Below are positions 10,801 to 25,800 of a DNA stretch of 64,000 bases, piece after piece. Below the pieces are notes generated by a model, which worked only from the letters and a program-made list of their open reading frames with translations, was not told where the DNA came from and did not search any database. Origin of the DNA: Trogon surrucura (lineage: Eukaryota > Chordata > Aves > Trogoniformes > Trogonidae). A program made the translations under genes and the position numbers. The stretch is from positions 24,574,084 through 24,638,083 of the forward strand of contig CM036624.1 of the NCBI GenBank assembly GCA_020746105.1, given 5' to 3'. Numbering within the stretch: position 1 is the first letter of the stretch; each line of letters begins with the position of its first letter.

Positions 10801-13800
10801 TTGACCACAAAATGATTGTTTCAGCAGAAGAAAGGCTGCCAAAGGTATCAGATATTTCAATTTCAGTCAAGTCTTCGGTCCAGAGTGTTAACTAGAGCAG
10901 AATCTTACTAAAATAGGTAAAGGAAGGAAAGGGCACTTAGCACGGCTTAGCAGGAGACCAAACAGCCAGCCTGGAGCAACAGCAAGATATTTCTGAGAGC
11001 AAGAGGTCGAGAGAACTGTTCTGCTCAGGAGATTTAAGATGGGCAAAGTACCTGGCTCTGCCTCAGCTGGGGGGATGTATGGGCTGACCTAGCTGGATCC
11101 TGCTCTGGTGGGGGGGCTGGACTAGATGATCTTTTGAGGTCCCTTCCAACCCCTGACATTCTGTGATTCTGTGACTGTGCTACCCTTAACTTGCAGGACA
11201 CAAAGAGTTAATAGAGCCCAGCTTCACTGAAGACCTCTGGACACACACCACCTGTGCGAATATCACAGCCCCTAGAGTCTGTCTTCATCCCTGCCCCTAA
11301 CACCGACACCACCATCTTTGTAGCTGAAGGCAGGATTCCCTTCTGTTAAACGCCAGCTGGCAAAAGCATGCTGGACTTCAAGTCAGCTTCAGGAACAAAG
11401 GACTAGAGACACAAAAAGTTCATGCTTGGCTAGGCTAGGCAGACAGACAGGAGACCTTGGTTTGCTCGTTAGAGGAAGAGCACAAGCTTTTCCCCTGGGA
11501 GGTTTTCACTAGCTCAGGGAACTTCTGGCAACACAAACGATTCACCTGGCAAAGTCTTCAAATGCGACGTTGTGTGCATTCTGCTCATACCCCACAGGAG
11601 TCTGGTCAATGGAAACTGAGCCAAGGTCTCCACTGACTCTCCTGGAGATTAGAGGACGGAGCAGGGAGAGGCAGGACAAATTAATTTAACTTCAAAGAAA
11701 GTAAGACCAGAGATGCTCAGGAGGAGCAGGGCTGTGAGTTCAGTTTAAAAACACATCAATTAAGCTTCCTTTTAATTCGGGCAGGAGGATCTGGCCTGCA
11801 AACAGGAAGGCTTCATTGGTTTCTCAAAGCAAGAGTATATTTTAATTTTACCATCATTAAGAAAATGTTATGATTTATGTGGCTGCTGTCGAACTAATAT
11901 CTTTAGAATTTAGCTGGCTAAGCCAATTCATCTCTAAGACTGATGAAGGCTGATTGCTCTCTATGCAAAATGTATTAAAACTAAATGAGCAGTCTATTAC
12001 TCAAATGCTGCTGATAATCTGTTAGCCAGGGTCCGTTAGCTGGGCTGCCTCATTGCAGGAGAGAGGCCTTCATGCCCTGTACAGCTCTGATAAGTCCAAG
12101 CTTCCTTCAGCAAGCCCTTCTTTTGTCTTTTAAGTAGAAGTCAAGAGCTGCACGGGGGTGGTGCTGGGAGTGGTCTATCACCCGCCCGCATGTCAGAGGA
12201 ACGAGGCAATCCGCAGGGACCACAGGTCTCAGCCAAAGGCACAGAGAACAGCCCTCTGGCCCGAGACGTGTGTGCTGGGATACGCAACTCCTGCAGGACA
12301 TCTCTCTGCAATAAGGAAAACACCACTTGGGGCAACCTCGCTGGATTTATGCCACACCTCCTGGGGTATTCTTGGTTTTGTCATGGATTGAGTCCTCCAC
12401 AGGGGCTGAGTAAAATTATGTTCCTCAGAGAACTCCTGTGAGGAACCACAGTTTCTGAGGTGAATGGCATTTGCCCTTTTCTTTCCTTCCTTATACTAGA
12501 CTATTATTGTTATTTATTATCTTTAAAGTCCCCACATAATAATAATACCTGGGAAACAGATTGCTCCCGTCAGAAAACTGATTAGCTGGGATTTTTGAGG
12601 TTACTATATTTTGGATGCTCTTCTCCTTTGACAGCCTCTCCCTACAGCCCTCTTTGCAACACCAGCCTACGCTTATAATTACACCGACGTCGCTTTTGAT
12701 TTAAGGACTGTAATCCTTTGTCCTTGCTATAAACAACCTGCATTAAACACATGAACTGCGCGTACCAAGAGAAAAATAAATAAAGAGCTACAGAAAATTG
12801 CGTGAATCAACATCCTGAAGCCACAGCACCAGAGCCTACCTGCGCCGAGAGGAGCTTTGCCCGGTCCTGGGACGCGCAGCCACTGCTGGCACACGCTTGG
12901 CCCGAGAGGCCGGGAGCAGGCCAGCACCCACTCGGTCTGTTCTCCCTGGCAGGAGGAGGGCGCCGCTCGGGAATTGGGCCATGCAGCTTAAATAGAGGAA
13001 CAGAGCACCCCCTGCGCTTTCATGGCAGGGGGTGAGAGACCAGAGGGCGGCCCCAAGCGGTTCGGTTTCTATGCAAGGTGTCACCGTGGAGTACCCTTGA
13101 GGTTTTCAACGACACGGGGATTTTTATTTAATGTTCAAGACCTTCTGCCAACAAAGCCTTACTAATTCACACTAATGACTAGGCGGCCTATTGCAAATTA
13201 ATTGCTAATTGGCAAAATTCATTAAATGAACAAACATGATAAGAAGTAACTGAAGATAAAGCTTCCCCAAACAGACTTGGTTCATTTACTTCTGTGTGCC
13301 TTACAGTTTTCATGATTTATGCTAATACTTTTAAGCATAGTTGTAAATGTATTTAGAGCATATTTTGGAGGAGTAATGAAGTCTAAGTAATAGCAGAGCT
13401 TGCAACACAGTTGCCTCTTATAGCATCACCACCTGGCAGGTAGAGAACGTCATAGGGATGGAAAAAGTCTGCAAGATCTACACACAGATTCAGCTAAGTC
13501 TCAGGCATGATTATATCTATGTGGTCATCTTAAATGTCCTGCTCTCAATTCATTACTTTCTTCATACATGTTCCATTTCTGGTGCTTACAACTTCCAGAA
13601 AGGAAAAAAAGAATAGAAAAAAAAAAATTCCACTTTTGTGCTGAAACCTTTTGTTTGTTTGGTCTATCACCAAAGCATATACAAGGTTTTTAAAATTAAT
13701 CAATGGTTATTTGGATATTCCACATGTTCCCTCCCTGACGCCGCACTTCATTTTAATTCAATTTTGAGACAGCCCTTTCCTTAACCTCAACCTTCCCCAA

Positions 13801-16800
13801 CCCTAAACAACACTACCCTAAAACGACTATCCTAAAACCTCCACAGATCTGACCTGTGTCTGTACAGCTGTAAACTCTGGTTTTATGCACCGGTAGCAGT
13901 ATTGTTGTTCAGCGTTATAATACAGCTCACTGACATTGAAAACCACCTTCTTCATGGATTTCAGCAGCAAAAAAAAAACCTTTCTCATTAGGCACTTTCT
14001 TCATGGGTATCTTCAGAGCACTGAATTGCTTAGTGGGTTTCCAGGAAGGAGTGCTAAAGTTTCAGATGAATAATGTTTTTTGCATTTTCTGGCTAAAGAT
14101 GGGGAAAGAAGGTCAACCTTTCTCTGGCTCCATGGTTCTACTCTGCAGGAGAGGATAGTCTCCACTCCTGAACAGTTTTAAGACTCAAGGAAGGAAAGAA
14201 CCATATTAAGTACTTTAGCCTTAGAGCTCTGGAATTTAAAAATCCCCAACAGAGAAATTCAATTTCAGATACGAAAGTGCACATTTCTGGAAATTTGAAG
14301 TGCTTAACTTCTCAGAACTAACGTGCTACAGCAGAAGACGGATGGGCAATTGCGACAGATATATGCAAAAGTTAGGAAAGTCTGAAATTGCACAGGTATT
14401 CTCTGCCTCAACGAATATATGTGCTTCCCCCTGCCCTGCCTGTGTGTCACATCGGTGCCCCTGCTCTGCCAGATTAAGATTTAGGCCAGATAAAAATAAG
14501 AGAGTCATCCCGTTACGCCATCACTACTACGCCATGTAACACATTAGACACAGAGCGATCACTCTGGGATGGCACATGACCATCAGCTTGCTCCATCAGT
14601 GAGGCTTAATGCTAAATAAACCCATCTTTTAAGGAAGAAAACATACCTATATTAACTTATGTAGATGGTTATTTCAGGGGTTTTTTTGGACTGAAGTTGG
14701 ACATACCTCACAAATTTCCACATCAATTGTGCAAAAATATAAACTCCGTACTCGAATTCTCCTAGTAAATTAAACCAGTTTTACTTGTTAGAGGAATATA
14801 TGTAGCGAAAGCTTTGTCAAGGATGAGGGAGGCCAACAGCTCCCAGAGAAGCACGGCACACTCAGACTTAAGGCAAAGCAGTAGCTCACCCACCTTGTAA
14901 ACACTAACATCTCGTTATGCATCTATAGCCCTGATTCAAAGGGTAAAGCTAAGAGATACTTCCTAAAGAAAACAAAGGTCCTGGCGCTTTGATGTCTCAG
15001 CATGAGGGATTTTCATTGGTGTAGGTAACAAGGTCTTCAAGGTTTTTATACTCTTCCATGCTTTCCGCGCTCAGAAGGGGGTACAGATTGCTCTGACCCA
15101 GAATAAGTGGTCTAAAAAGAGAATGACTTGGAATCCACAGAAATGATGGCTGATAAGCTGGCAAGAGCCAGTTTTCTCCCAGTTTGACACACAGGTGGTG
15201 ACAAGAAACCAGACACCTGAGAAGACAAGAAGAATTCACACCTTGCCAGGATGGTTGTCTTCTGGCAAGCAAAGTATTATCCACCACTTATCAACCCTGA
15301 GATATTCTTGCCCTTAAATATATTTTGCTTTAAATACAGTGCAAGCCTGTAAAACTACAGGAAGTGTTTGTGTAGGGAAAAACAGTAAAATAAGTGGTGC
15401 AGAAGAACAAACTGCACAGGACATTTTTACAGCAGGGTGTTTTATGCTAAACGCATGTTACCAGTGTGATAACACAGTATGTTGCTTTAGGAGATCTGCA
15501 GACTCCGAGGTAGTCCTACCCCTGCCTCTCACTACAGATGCAGAAACCAAACTGAGACCCGTAGAGCTGGCTGCAGGAACTGGAAACAGCTGCAGCCTCT
15601 GACTGAAACAAACGAAGAGCAGAGAGGAGCACGCTACAGTCACAGGGAGGGCCCCAAGACAGGCCACAGGAAGGAGAACTCTGAGCACGTTCTCAAATAA
15701 TACAAGAGCATTAAGTAAACTTCCAGATCAGACACAAATCCAAGAAACTGTAGCGAAACAGGCATCCAGTCTTGAACTGATGTTGCCTTTCTCTTAAATA
15801 ATTTAACTGAAACTTCATTTACACAAATACAAAAATCCCAGTGACTAATTATACTCTAATCATTATACTGGTTATGCAAATGGAAGAAAAAATGTAACAT
15901 ATAGGGTGTCCTGCTTATGCGACGTACAATCGGATTACCAGGTGAATGACACCTAAGACTGGGTCACTCTGGGCACACGAAGGTAGCAAAAGCCTCTCAA
16001 ATTGGCCCAGGACTGGCAGACGAACGTCCCCAAGGCCTCGTACCGCACAGACACTGTTTGGCACCTGATGATTCAACAGAAGCAGCAACTTGAGAGTGTC
16101 CTTTTCAGAACTACAACTTAAAAGACCCCATTACTGTACCCAGAGCGCTCTCTTTACACCGAGAGCCTACTAAAGCTCTCTCACACCCAAGAGCTCCATG
16201 AAAAAGGTGACAGATGCATTTTCTTTCAGCAATTTAACGTTAACTGCCTTTCAGTTTAGCTAAGAATGAGAATGAAGGAAGAGAAGTGTTGGATTCACCT
16301 TCTCTAGTTCATTCAAGATTTTGTATCTTTTGCTGTTCTCTTTAAAGATAAATACTCCAATATTTCCATCTTATTTCACTCTCTGCGGGCAGGTGTTTGA
16401 TTAAGAAATGCACCAGCACTCTCTTGGCCCTAATTAAAGGGCAGGTAATACAACAAATAGATGGCAATGCCACAACATGATTTCGATCCAGCCTGCATCA
16501 TTTGTTCATAACTTTTATTCACAGAAATGAGATTACTACTTCCCTTCCACACCTCTGTCAGGCTCCCTATGGAAATTACTCTCGTCCACTCTCTCGCAGA
16601 GTGCAAAACGTACAACTTTGCTAATGAAAAATTGCTAGCAGAAGCAACAAGCACTTCTCAGCTAACTAATCCGTGGGATGTTCAGATCTGGAAACATAAA
16701 CTTTCCTACCTAATAAGGGTGTGCTGATCTCCACGAGATTGATGTCAGGATGCCTCGAAGTGCAATCAATACAAAACAAATAAATTATTAATTGCTCCAA

Positions 16801-19800
16801 GTAATTAAATTTATCAAATTCAAATAAAAATAACTGATATTTTATGGAACTGCTTCCAAAGCTGAACCTCTGAAGGGACAGTATTGATCACAGGAGGACA
16901 GACAGATGTTTCACATGTGCACAGCCGACGAGGTCTGGGTTTGCATTAATGACAGGGAAGGAACAGAGCCAACAGCCTCCGCTGCAGAGTAAACAGGCAG
17001 CGTGCTTGGCCATTTAATTGTGGGTCAGATCAAATATGGAGAATAAACATGTCTAAACACATGCATACAACCCCGTCTTCCTCTAGAAATATCATTCACC
17101 TTGGAGCTGTAGTAAGCACTAACTCCCCCTCCAAAAAAAAAAAAAAAAGGAAGAGAACTCATACACACATTCCCCCCACAACCACAGTAAATTCTTACTC
17201 ATTAATCACTGCTAAAAAAATGCTCAGCAGGGTAGTAAATATTTAAAAGCTGGTGAGTGTGAATATTTGAATCAATGGGTACTAAAGCCGTACTTGTAAT
17301 TTTTCTTCCGCTACTACCTTTTTTTAATTGGTCCGACTGGCAAATTGTCTACAAGATCCCAGTTAGCAGATGGAGTCAGGCTGCTGGCTGGAAGCCTTTT
17401 CTGAGGGAAGGTGACCAGCTCTGAATGACTAAGCTGAAGCATCCCTCAGTCCTTTTCTGTGGGCTGAGATCTCTATAAACTCCTTTTCACCCCAGAATTT
17501 GGTTTTGTTTCCAGAGGAGACGTTGTTCAATCGATTCTCTTCCAGTTCCTTTGTTTCCAAATCCGTGACAAGAGAGTAAGGACAGACTTACACCTCAACA
17601 TGCAAGAGTGGGGACAAGCATCCACGCTTTCCCATCCATTGCCTTCCTGCTTAAAAGCACTGCTGCAGCAATTCAACAGTATTAACAAAACTGTAACTTA
17701 AAATTCGCAGATAAGGCAGAAAGAGAAGATGAGCAACTTAAAGCACACTGAAGAGATGTTAAGTATGCCACAGTCAAGTGCTCCGAATGCAATGAAGTCC
17801 AAGACAAAGCTTAAACTTTAAAGAAAACTGAACACAACACGCTACAGAAATGCTGCAGCACATTCCCAACTAATCCAGCTCTGCCCGACAGAAGCAACAC
17901 GATGCCTTGTTCACAAACGTGTGGTTATTGTTAGTTTGTCTGGGTCCTGGAAAAGATTCAAGTTCAACAGCTCCTGTTTTCCTTTCCCTTCAGGCAGCTC
18001 CTCAGCAAAGCTGTCCTTCCTCACAGCTCCCTGCTTTCCCTTTAGTCTCTTCCTCTCCTTTCCCTGCACAAATTCCCTGCCCATCTCTCATTTCCTCAGG
18101 CTCTTTGGCCGGCTGCCCTCCCAGCTGAGCAGACCTGGTATAACAGGAAGTTTTCTGGAAGTAACGCTTGGGATTAATAATACGTTTCTGGTGTTTTTTT
18201 TCCTAACACTGCTTTACTAACAGCAAAGGTCTAAAATTCCTTTTCAAGGAACTCATGAAAGGCTTGCCCCCCTTCCAAAACATCTGCCACTGCCTCCTGT
18301 TCTCAGTGGCACCAAGGCAATACACTGCCTTGAATTAAGACGAAGCTTTTCATAACGCCCAGCTTCCTACTGCCTTAGAGAAACTCGCAGCCTGCGCGGT
18401 CAGGAGGCAGAGGGGAAATCCCACGCAGAGCAAGGGCACAGGGGCTGTGGCCTTCTTTGCCTGTGGCCACAGTCCCATAGAGAACAATGGGAGACTGAAG
18501 CCATTGTGACAGAAGGCAGCTTGTCGAACTCACTGGAGAAGATTACTCTTCAGTGTCTGCTGAAGGAGAAACTTTCGGTTATGAAGAATAATGGCCGTAA
18601 GTGACCATTAATCCTGGGAGGAGGGGGGGAAGTCTTCAAATTCAGCCTGTGCATAAGATTTTGTAAGCTTTAACGACGGGGAATTTGAAAAGCCAGGGCT
18701 ATTGTCATAAAAACTACTGGAAACAAATTGAGTCGAACACAGATCGCTAACTTTTTCTTCAAGGACTCATTTCTATAAATTAATTTTCACTCAAGTTTTC
18801 AGACTAATTGTAAATCCTCAAGGAAAAAAAAATACCTCTAATCAAAGAGTAAGTGCTATTATCCTGGGGATGACATGGTCTATTTTTCACACGTGACAGA
18901 GGTTGAGTCCCCGATCTCATTGCAAAATCCAACTTCACATAACTGTGAAGGCGTAAAGCATGGCAGCAAAGTACAAAATAAAGGGCAATAGAAGCCTTTG
19001 GGTGAGGAACCCTCTAGGTTCTCAAGCAAAAGAACTTACTGCAGGCTGTCACAAGCCTTTATAAACCATTTTCCAATGTGCTCAGGGCAAAACATCTTAT
19101 GCTGGATGTTGCCAGAGGATGAGTTTCCAGCACAGCATCCCAATTCCTTGCTTAGTCCTAGTCAGCTCCCTCCCTTAGCAATTCCACGCCACTGGCGTGT
19201 AGAGGTTTGTCACATAAATCCCACAAGCAAAATAATTCGGATTAGCTTGGATTCTCAACTCTATACTACTGCAGTACCTCTTACCAGTTCAAAAGGTCTG
19301 TTCTGATCGCAGGTAATTAATTCTCCCCATCACCCATAAGTGAAGCAAGTGAGTCTATTAGCTCCTGTTTTTAAAGCAGGGAAGACCTGAATAAAGAAGC
19401 CAGATGACTGGTTAAAAGCCACAAATTAATTCATTTTGCTGGGTTGGAGGCAGGTTTCACATTTCCAAGCAACAAAGTGTTGTTTTTTCCACCTAGATCA
19501 GTGATTTGCAATCTTTCTCAATTTGCAATCCACTGGTACTTCTAATAACAGCATTTATCTCCTTAAAAATTTCAAGCAGAGCAGAGAAAGTTACTCTAGA
19601 TCATCCTAGGAGCTTAGATACCGCAGGCTGAAAGTTGCTGAATCAGACAGCCATGCCTCAGCTTATCACTGCATTTTGTGAGCATTAAAGAGAACAGGGA
19701 GAAGTATGTAGCACCCATTTTCACAAAGACTGGGATTTGAATTGTCTGTCTGGCACACAAAAAGGTTGCTGGCTTTGCCAGATGGTTCCATCCCTCATAA

Positions 19801-22800
19801 ATTATTGCTCAGCTTCTCTTCCAGAGCGAGTAAAAAAAAAACCTAAATAGAAAAGATCAACCATCACTTATAAGTTTTCAAATTCCAAATCAACCTCTAT
19901 AAATTACTCTATTTATCTTAGTGCCAGAGCACACAACTGCCACGTCTCCATAAATCTCAACACACGCACACCACAGTGTTGCCTGTCACTTGCCTGTGAC
20001 TTCCTCAAGGCTGTAGCCCCTCACTCCAACAGGTAGGCGACAGATGGTGGCACTCATACACTAAAGGGGTTCCTGAGCAGTGACCCTGCCGGGGCACACC
20101 ACTTCTAATGTGCACATGCACCTGTAGTCGAAGCAGCAGGATCCCAAACACATTTCTATTAACAGCCCCAGGGTGTTCCCAGCAAGATCTGAAACGATTC
20201 TGACATCAAAAGAACGTACCATAAAACAATCCTTAAAAGCAACCCAGAAAATTACGATGCCAAGTGTGGGTGCCAGGGAAGGAACCTACTTTTCCATCCT
20301 TGCTACAATAAAACAACTAACGATTACTTTATTTGGCTAAGAACTTCTACTGGGCAAACAGGCTTTTGCTATCAAAACCCCTCTGAAAACAGTCAGTCAG
20401 CCAGGCAGGTTTAACTTAATCGGTATCCCAAAACCTGTCGCTAAAAGACAGGCATCGAGTCTTGCTGGTAAAACTGTCCTTTTCTCAGATATATCTGTGC
20501 AACAGCGTGAACAAAGAGGCTCTTCCCCAGAATACTTTCTGAAGATAAAGTCTACATGTTTGCACGTGTCTGTTTTTCAAGACACAACCTGGACACCCAA
20601 GTTCTTAAAAGCACCTCTCATCTATTAACACATGTGCTCCACGAGGCCTGTTACATTTGGCTGTGAGCTCTGCTGGGACTAAAGAGCTCCCTCTGGGTCC
20701 GTCACACGTGTCTAACACACAGCAGCAACAAACACCAGCAAGTCCAGGTGCCCCTGCAAGGCAATGAGCTGGCTTTCACGGCGTCAGCATTCCAGGTTTC
20801 TGAGTCTCCACATTTACGGAATTCCTTTCTTATTTTAGAGACAAGAACTTGACTTTCTTTAGCTATAAAAGGAGAACAGATGAGGAGGCAGACAGGCAGA
20901 CTAGATGACATTAACAAAGGTCCCAAGTGACCAGGACAACAGCTTACCCTCTGGCTTCGCAGCGTGACACCTGCAGATTTGAAGTCAGGAAACTTGATGC
21001 CAGCAGTCTCAGGAACAGCCTGAAAGAGATCGAAACAGGATGTGTTGATGGAGGAAACACAAAAAACACAAGATTTCATACAGAGACTCTCTGAAGGGGA
21101 AATGTTGTTTCCTATGACAGAGAACCACCTGCCACGGCCACATGTCAGAGCTGAGGCAAGAGGAAAACCCCAAGCACTGGGATGCGGTGGGAAAGTCCCA
21201 AGCAATTCACTGAAAAAGATACTCCAGTTCAAGGAATCTTTGGAAAGCTCGAGCATTTTTGTTTGGTTGTCTTAAACACATCCACCCAAGCTTAAACCCT
21301 AACCTAAAATGGCACTCCCAATACTAAAGTAAGCATATTTGCAGAGTATCACTCCTTATCTAACTTAGGCCCATTTCACTGATCGAAACAGCCCAGCACT
21401 TACCTAAATCTTGGGTTGTGACTGCAAGTCCTCCAAGAAATGAGCTGAGAAACCTCTGATCTGCACAGCCACAAGCCCACTAACGAGGATATAAGGACTG
21501 AACCCCTCCAGGTAGACCTGCTGTTTATACATATTTTGTTATTCTTCCACTCGTTAGGTGTTTTTAATTCCCTGCTTCATATTTTAAGCACAGAAATACA
21601 AGGCAGCAAAATTCTAATGCGGGTGCTGCTAGAATGTAGAGGATTTAGCTCCATTTCAACAAAATGGGGGGAAAAAAAAGGCAATCCCTTAAAAATCTGT
21701 GCTGCTGAGCAAAGCACAAGGTGAATAAACTTTTAAATGATTAAACCTGGCTATCTGCAGGGCCCCACTCACCAAATAGCGTGAGGTCCTCTGAATGGGT
21801 CAGCGATACTCATGATTCAATCTAAGAATAGCCAAACGCATGCTCAATCGCACTTTTCCAACGGGAAGAGTCACCTCAAATCTCCCAATTTCTTTGGAGA
21901 CAGCATTCAACTTGCTGCTCCCACATTCCTCTGCAGAGAGGTTGTGCAGCTTGGTCTTTGTTCGTTCCAGACAGGGCTGAGACAACCCGGGCTGCCCCAA
22001 GATCATAAGAGATGCTGAAGGGCAGTGACTCAACTCCTCAAGTTCCCTGCCAGTGCTTTTCACATCTCTATCAGCTATCCCTCTGTCTTGGTCTTGAGGT
22101 GGCACCTTGCAAAGCATGCTGCGTGGCCAGGTGTTAAGATTTATTTTCAGTTATCTGTGGTTAGTCCAATAAAGTAAAGCTCCAGGAAGAGATTTCTAAA
22201 CATGACCACAGTGGAGGAAGTATTCTCTAACTACCAACAGGGCTCATGAACTTAAAGGGATCACTTTGATCTTTGATAGGATGTGGCCTCCCTGCTTGGT
22301 TATTAGAGACAATGAAGGCTGCAAGCAAAAACCAATCCTCTCAGCCTCCTTCGGATGAAGCCTGGCTTTCAGACTCCCTGAATTCTGCCCCCCAGCCTGC
22401 TGCTGAACACCCTGACACAAGCAGTGAGGGTAAATCAGCACTGTCGGCTCAGCCGAGACAACTCTGACTGCACTCAGCACATAAGCAATTAAATGGGTTC
22501 TTTTGCCTTGCGTGCCTGTACATGCTGTAAACGCTTCAACCTCAATTGACTCTTTGGTAAATGATTTTCCTTTGTTGAAATGATGCTGATGCAGCTCCCG
22601 ATTCAAATTCTTAGTTAAAATGCAATTTTTTCTTAACATTTCCCGGCTATAGTTGGTAATTGACTCCTAATGGACTCTGTCATGGTTGAAATGATGCTAG
22701 TGCAACAACAGAAACTGCTGCTCTGCCCACCCTGGCGCGCCTATCCACTATATGCCTGCAGACAGGCACCAGTCAACAGGCAAGATTTAGGGCTGGACTC

Positions 22801-25800
22801 CCTCACCTTGGCACTCTCAGCATCTTTCTGGCCCCATTCCCTACCATCACCCTTTTTTCATTACCACAAACAACGAGCTGCTTTCTTTAGAGGGAGATAT
22901 GCCAGCCACGGTTGAGCTTTAGCACATCAACCCTCCAGGGAATTCAACGCACAAGGTGCCCAGTGATATTATATAGAGGGGCAGAGCTAGAACAAAAAAC
23001 AGTGTTTGAAGGAAGTGGTGACCACGACGAAGCACACTTTATCAAGCAGTAATTGTCTAGCATTCACTGCTTCTCTCCCCTCCCTGCACAAATCATTATG
23101 GAGGACAATGGCACAAGTGCTCTCAAGGTGAATGGGACAAGAATTCCCAGAGACTGGGAACATCTGAGATTTTGTCACAGCCCTCTCCTATTGAAAGTGC
23201 TGAGTTTAGTTCAGTTCACGTGGTCCTCTCTTCAGAAAGAGAAACTGAGGTAACATCAAATGTGAATTGAAAAGTGTTCTGAGCTCCCTGGATTTTAGTT
23301 TGGCTCAGGGAGAAATAAGACGCAATAACTCCAAGAATACAGAATTCCCACAGGTACTGAGCTTGGGGAGACACTGCTGACACCCACGAGTGGGGACTGA
23401 AAGGGAAACCTGGACTAGAAAAAGAAGGCAGGTGAAAGACAACTGGTTTGTGGCACGACCCTGCACAGCAGTACCAGAACACATTTGGGAGCAGCTTTTC
23501 CCTGACACGAAGCATGAATAGCTGGCATAATTTCACCCCATTTCTCAGGGAAGGAAAGGGAAACGAGACTTAAACCAGCAATTTTTTCAAATGGGAGAGA
23601 CATAGAAATCACACCAGAGGGTGTGTGTGATCTCTGACAATGGGTGACACAGACCAATCTGCCTTCCAAAAAGGCATCTGCTACACAGCAGCCAGCAACT
23701 ACTCCCCGAAAAAGAGTTGAGGGCCTGATCTCAGTAGGACTGCCAAAGGAAACACATTACCCAGCCACAGCATAAGCCCAAGAAAGAAAAAGTAAAAGAA
23801 AAAAGATGGGGGGGAAAAAGGGAAAATGTTTACAGGCTTCTCTGTCTCCTTCTTCTGTGGCAGCTTCTTCTTGGGAGCCTTGCGCTCGGCACGTCTCTGC
23901 TCAGTGGTGGTGTCGGCAGCTGTGATGAGCTTCTGCAGGTCTTGGGTTCTCTTTTCTCTCTCTTTCTTCCTGGTTTCAATTTTGCGGAGCTCCTGGATGA
24001 GGTATTCTTCTTCTGCCACCTGCAGACCAGAGCACATAAAGGCAATCACCAGAGCAGCAGAGGAGGCCTAGCAAGGCAAGGGGGCCATCTACCGATACCA
24101 GCTCTGCTCTGGGCCAGCCTGTAAACGACTTGAAGCTCCCCTGGATTTGCAGATCACATCACGCCCCACAGCCTTACCCTGCATCTGTGGCAACACCAGT
24201 CTACAATCTGGCAGGTACTGTATCACAACATTGCACCGTTTAGCAGCACCCCTAAATGATTCATCCCACCTCCAGGCAAAGGGACCAAGAGCAAAGACAG
24301 ATGGGTGAAAAAAAACCCAAATATGGTGTAGTTGCAAATGCAGTGTCGTGAAAAGCTGGCTCCCCTCTCTAGATGTAGCATGTAGAACCTAGAGCAGCTA
24401 TGCTTAGTGTCAGCACAGCTGTGAACGTCGGAAGGACAAGCAGAGTCACTACATGTATGAAGCTGTCATTGGGGGAAACTACTAACAGAAAAGGATGTCA
24501 AGCCTTTGGGGAACACACAGTTCCTTAACCTCTAAACCCTGGGACCATTACACAGCTTCAACAAAGATGAGAACTAAACATGCAGATTTATGGTCTTCGA
24601 TGTTTCCTGGCAAGATTTTTATTCTCAAGGAAATAATTCTCTCCCCATGGGACTCAGGTACTCATAAGGAACACTGATTTAAGAATTTGTTTCTATTCAG
24701 AGGACTAGTACAGTACGTGTCATAGAGGTGATGTTGGTAGTTACCAGAGACCTTAACTCTGCTCACCTAGCCCTCTCTCCAGTATAGTCAGAATTCTCAG
24801 TTATGGTCCTTTTGTATCCCTTAAAACAACATGAACTCAACAACAAAAGCAGAACTTCAGGTGTTCTTTTCTTGTCCAGTCTTTCTTTCCCTTTCCCACC
24901 CTCTGGTCTACTTCATCCACCTACTGATTCAAAATATCATAAATCTTTTGGAGCAGGGATGCTCTCTTCCCCGAGTTACCTGTTCCGGTGTCCTGTTGTA
25001 CAGTCTTTCCAGTTGTTCCTTCCTTCGCCTCTCATGGCCAGCATCGAATACCGGGATTTTCAGGTCTGTGCCCGGAGCTGCACGAATATTAGCCAGCTTG
25101 GCACAGATGTGATAATACCGTTCCTTTAGGTCCTCCACTGATCTTTTCTGTGGAAGACATTACAAGAGGACAACATCAGGGAGGAACCAAGCAAAATCTT
25201 GCACAGTAGCCAGCTAAGGGCCACAGGACATCAGACAGGGTAAGACATGGCGCCTGGGAGGAAGATCAGCAGGGAGGTTTGCCAGTCCTGGCGGAACCAC
25301 AGGGAAGGGAGAGTTTCTCAGTGAACTGTGGTTCACAGTTACTGCTTTAAAAACGGAGGGTCCAACAGTACAGTCGAGGGTTAGAAACAACACAGCAGTG
25401 AAGCACTCCCAGATAGAAGGATGCAAGGATAGTTGTCTCAAGAGGATACAACCTGCAAACAGGAAACTGTGGCAAGCACACAGGAGCCCTCCTCTGAGCT
25501 GCTCCAGACAATGGCCATTCAAGCCATAACCAAGAAGGCATCAGCTGCAATGATTTGTTGCCCATCATCGTAAGGAGTATGAGCTGTGCTCCTGTTCTCC
25601 AAGCACCAAAGGCGTCTGGGCTACCCAGCTGGGCAGACTGTTGTTACTTCACTTTGCTACAGGCTCTTCACATGAGCATTTCAACAGGGCAACAAAAACC
25701 TCCAGCATTTGGAGCTGTTCTGTACAAGTCACAGCATTCCCCAGTGTCACCAGGAGACACAGAACCAGCAGTTACAGGAGATTTACAATCATGGCACCAG

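Larger units (their letters stand above)
8775..20947 (-). other. DMAP1 intron 7 (12.2 kb, very large)
   Basis: GT-AG bounded, and longer by itself than the whole human gene as I recall it (about 7 kb). It contains three CR1 fragments (9721, 10291, 11041) and several AT-rich blocks dense in homeobox-type TAAT cores (listed separately). No internal gene is supported; open frames inside it are short and unlike known proteins. The stretch from 16,880 to 20,940 shows nothing I can name. Confidence 0.8.
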
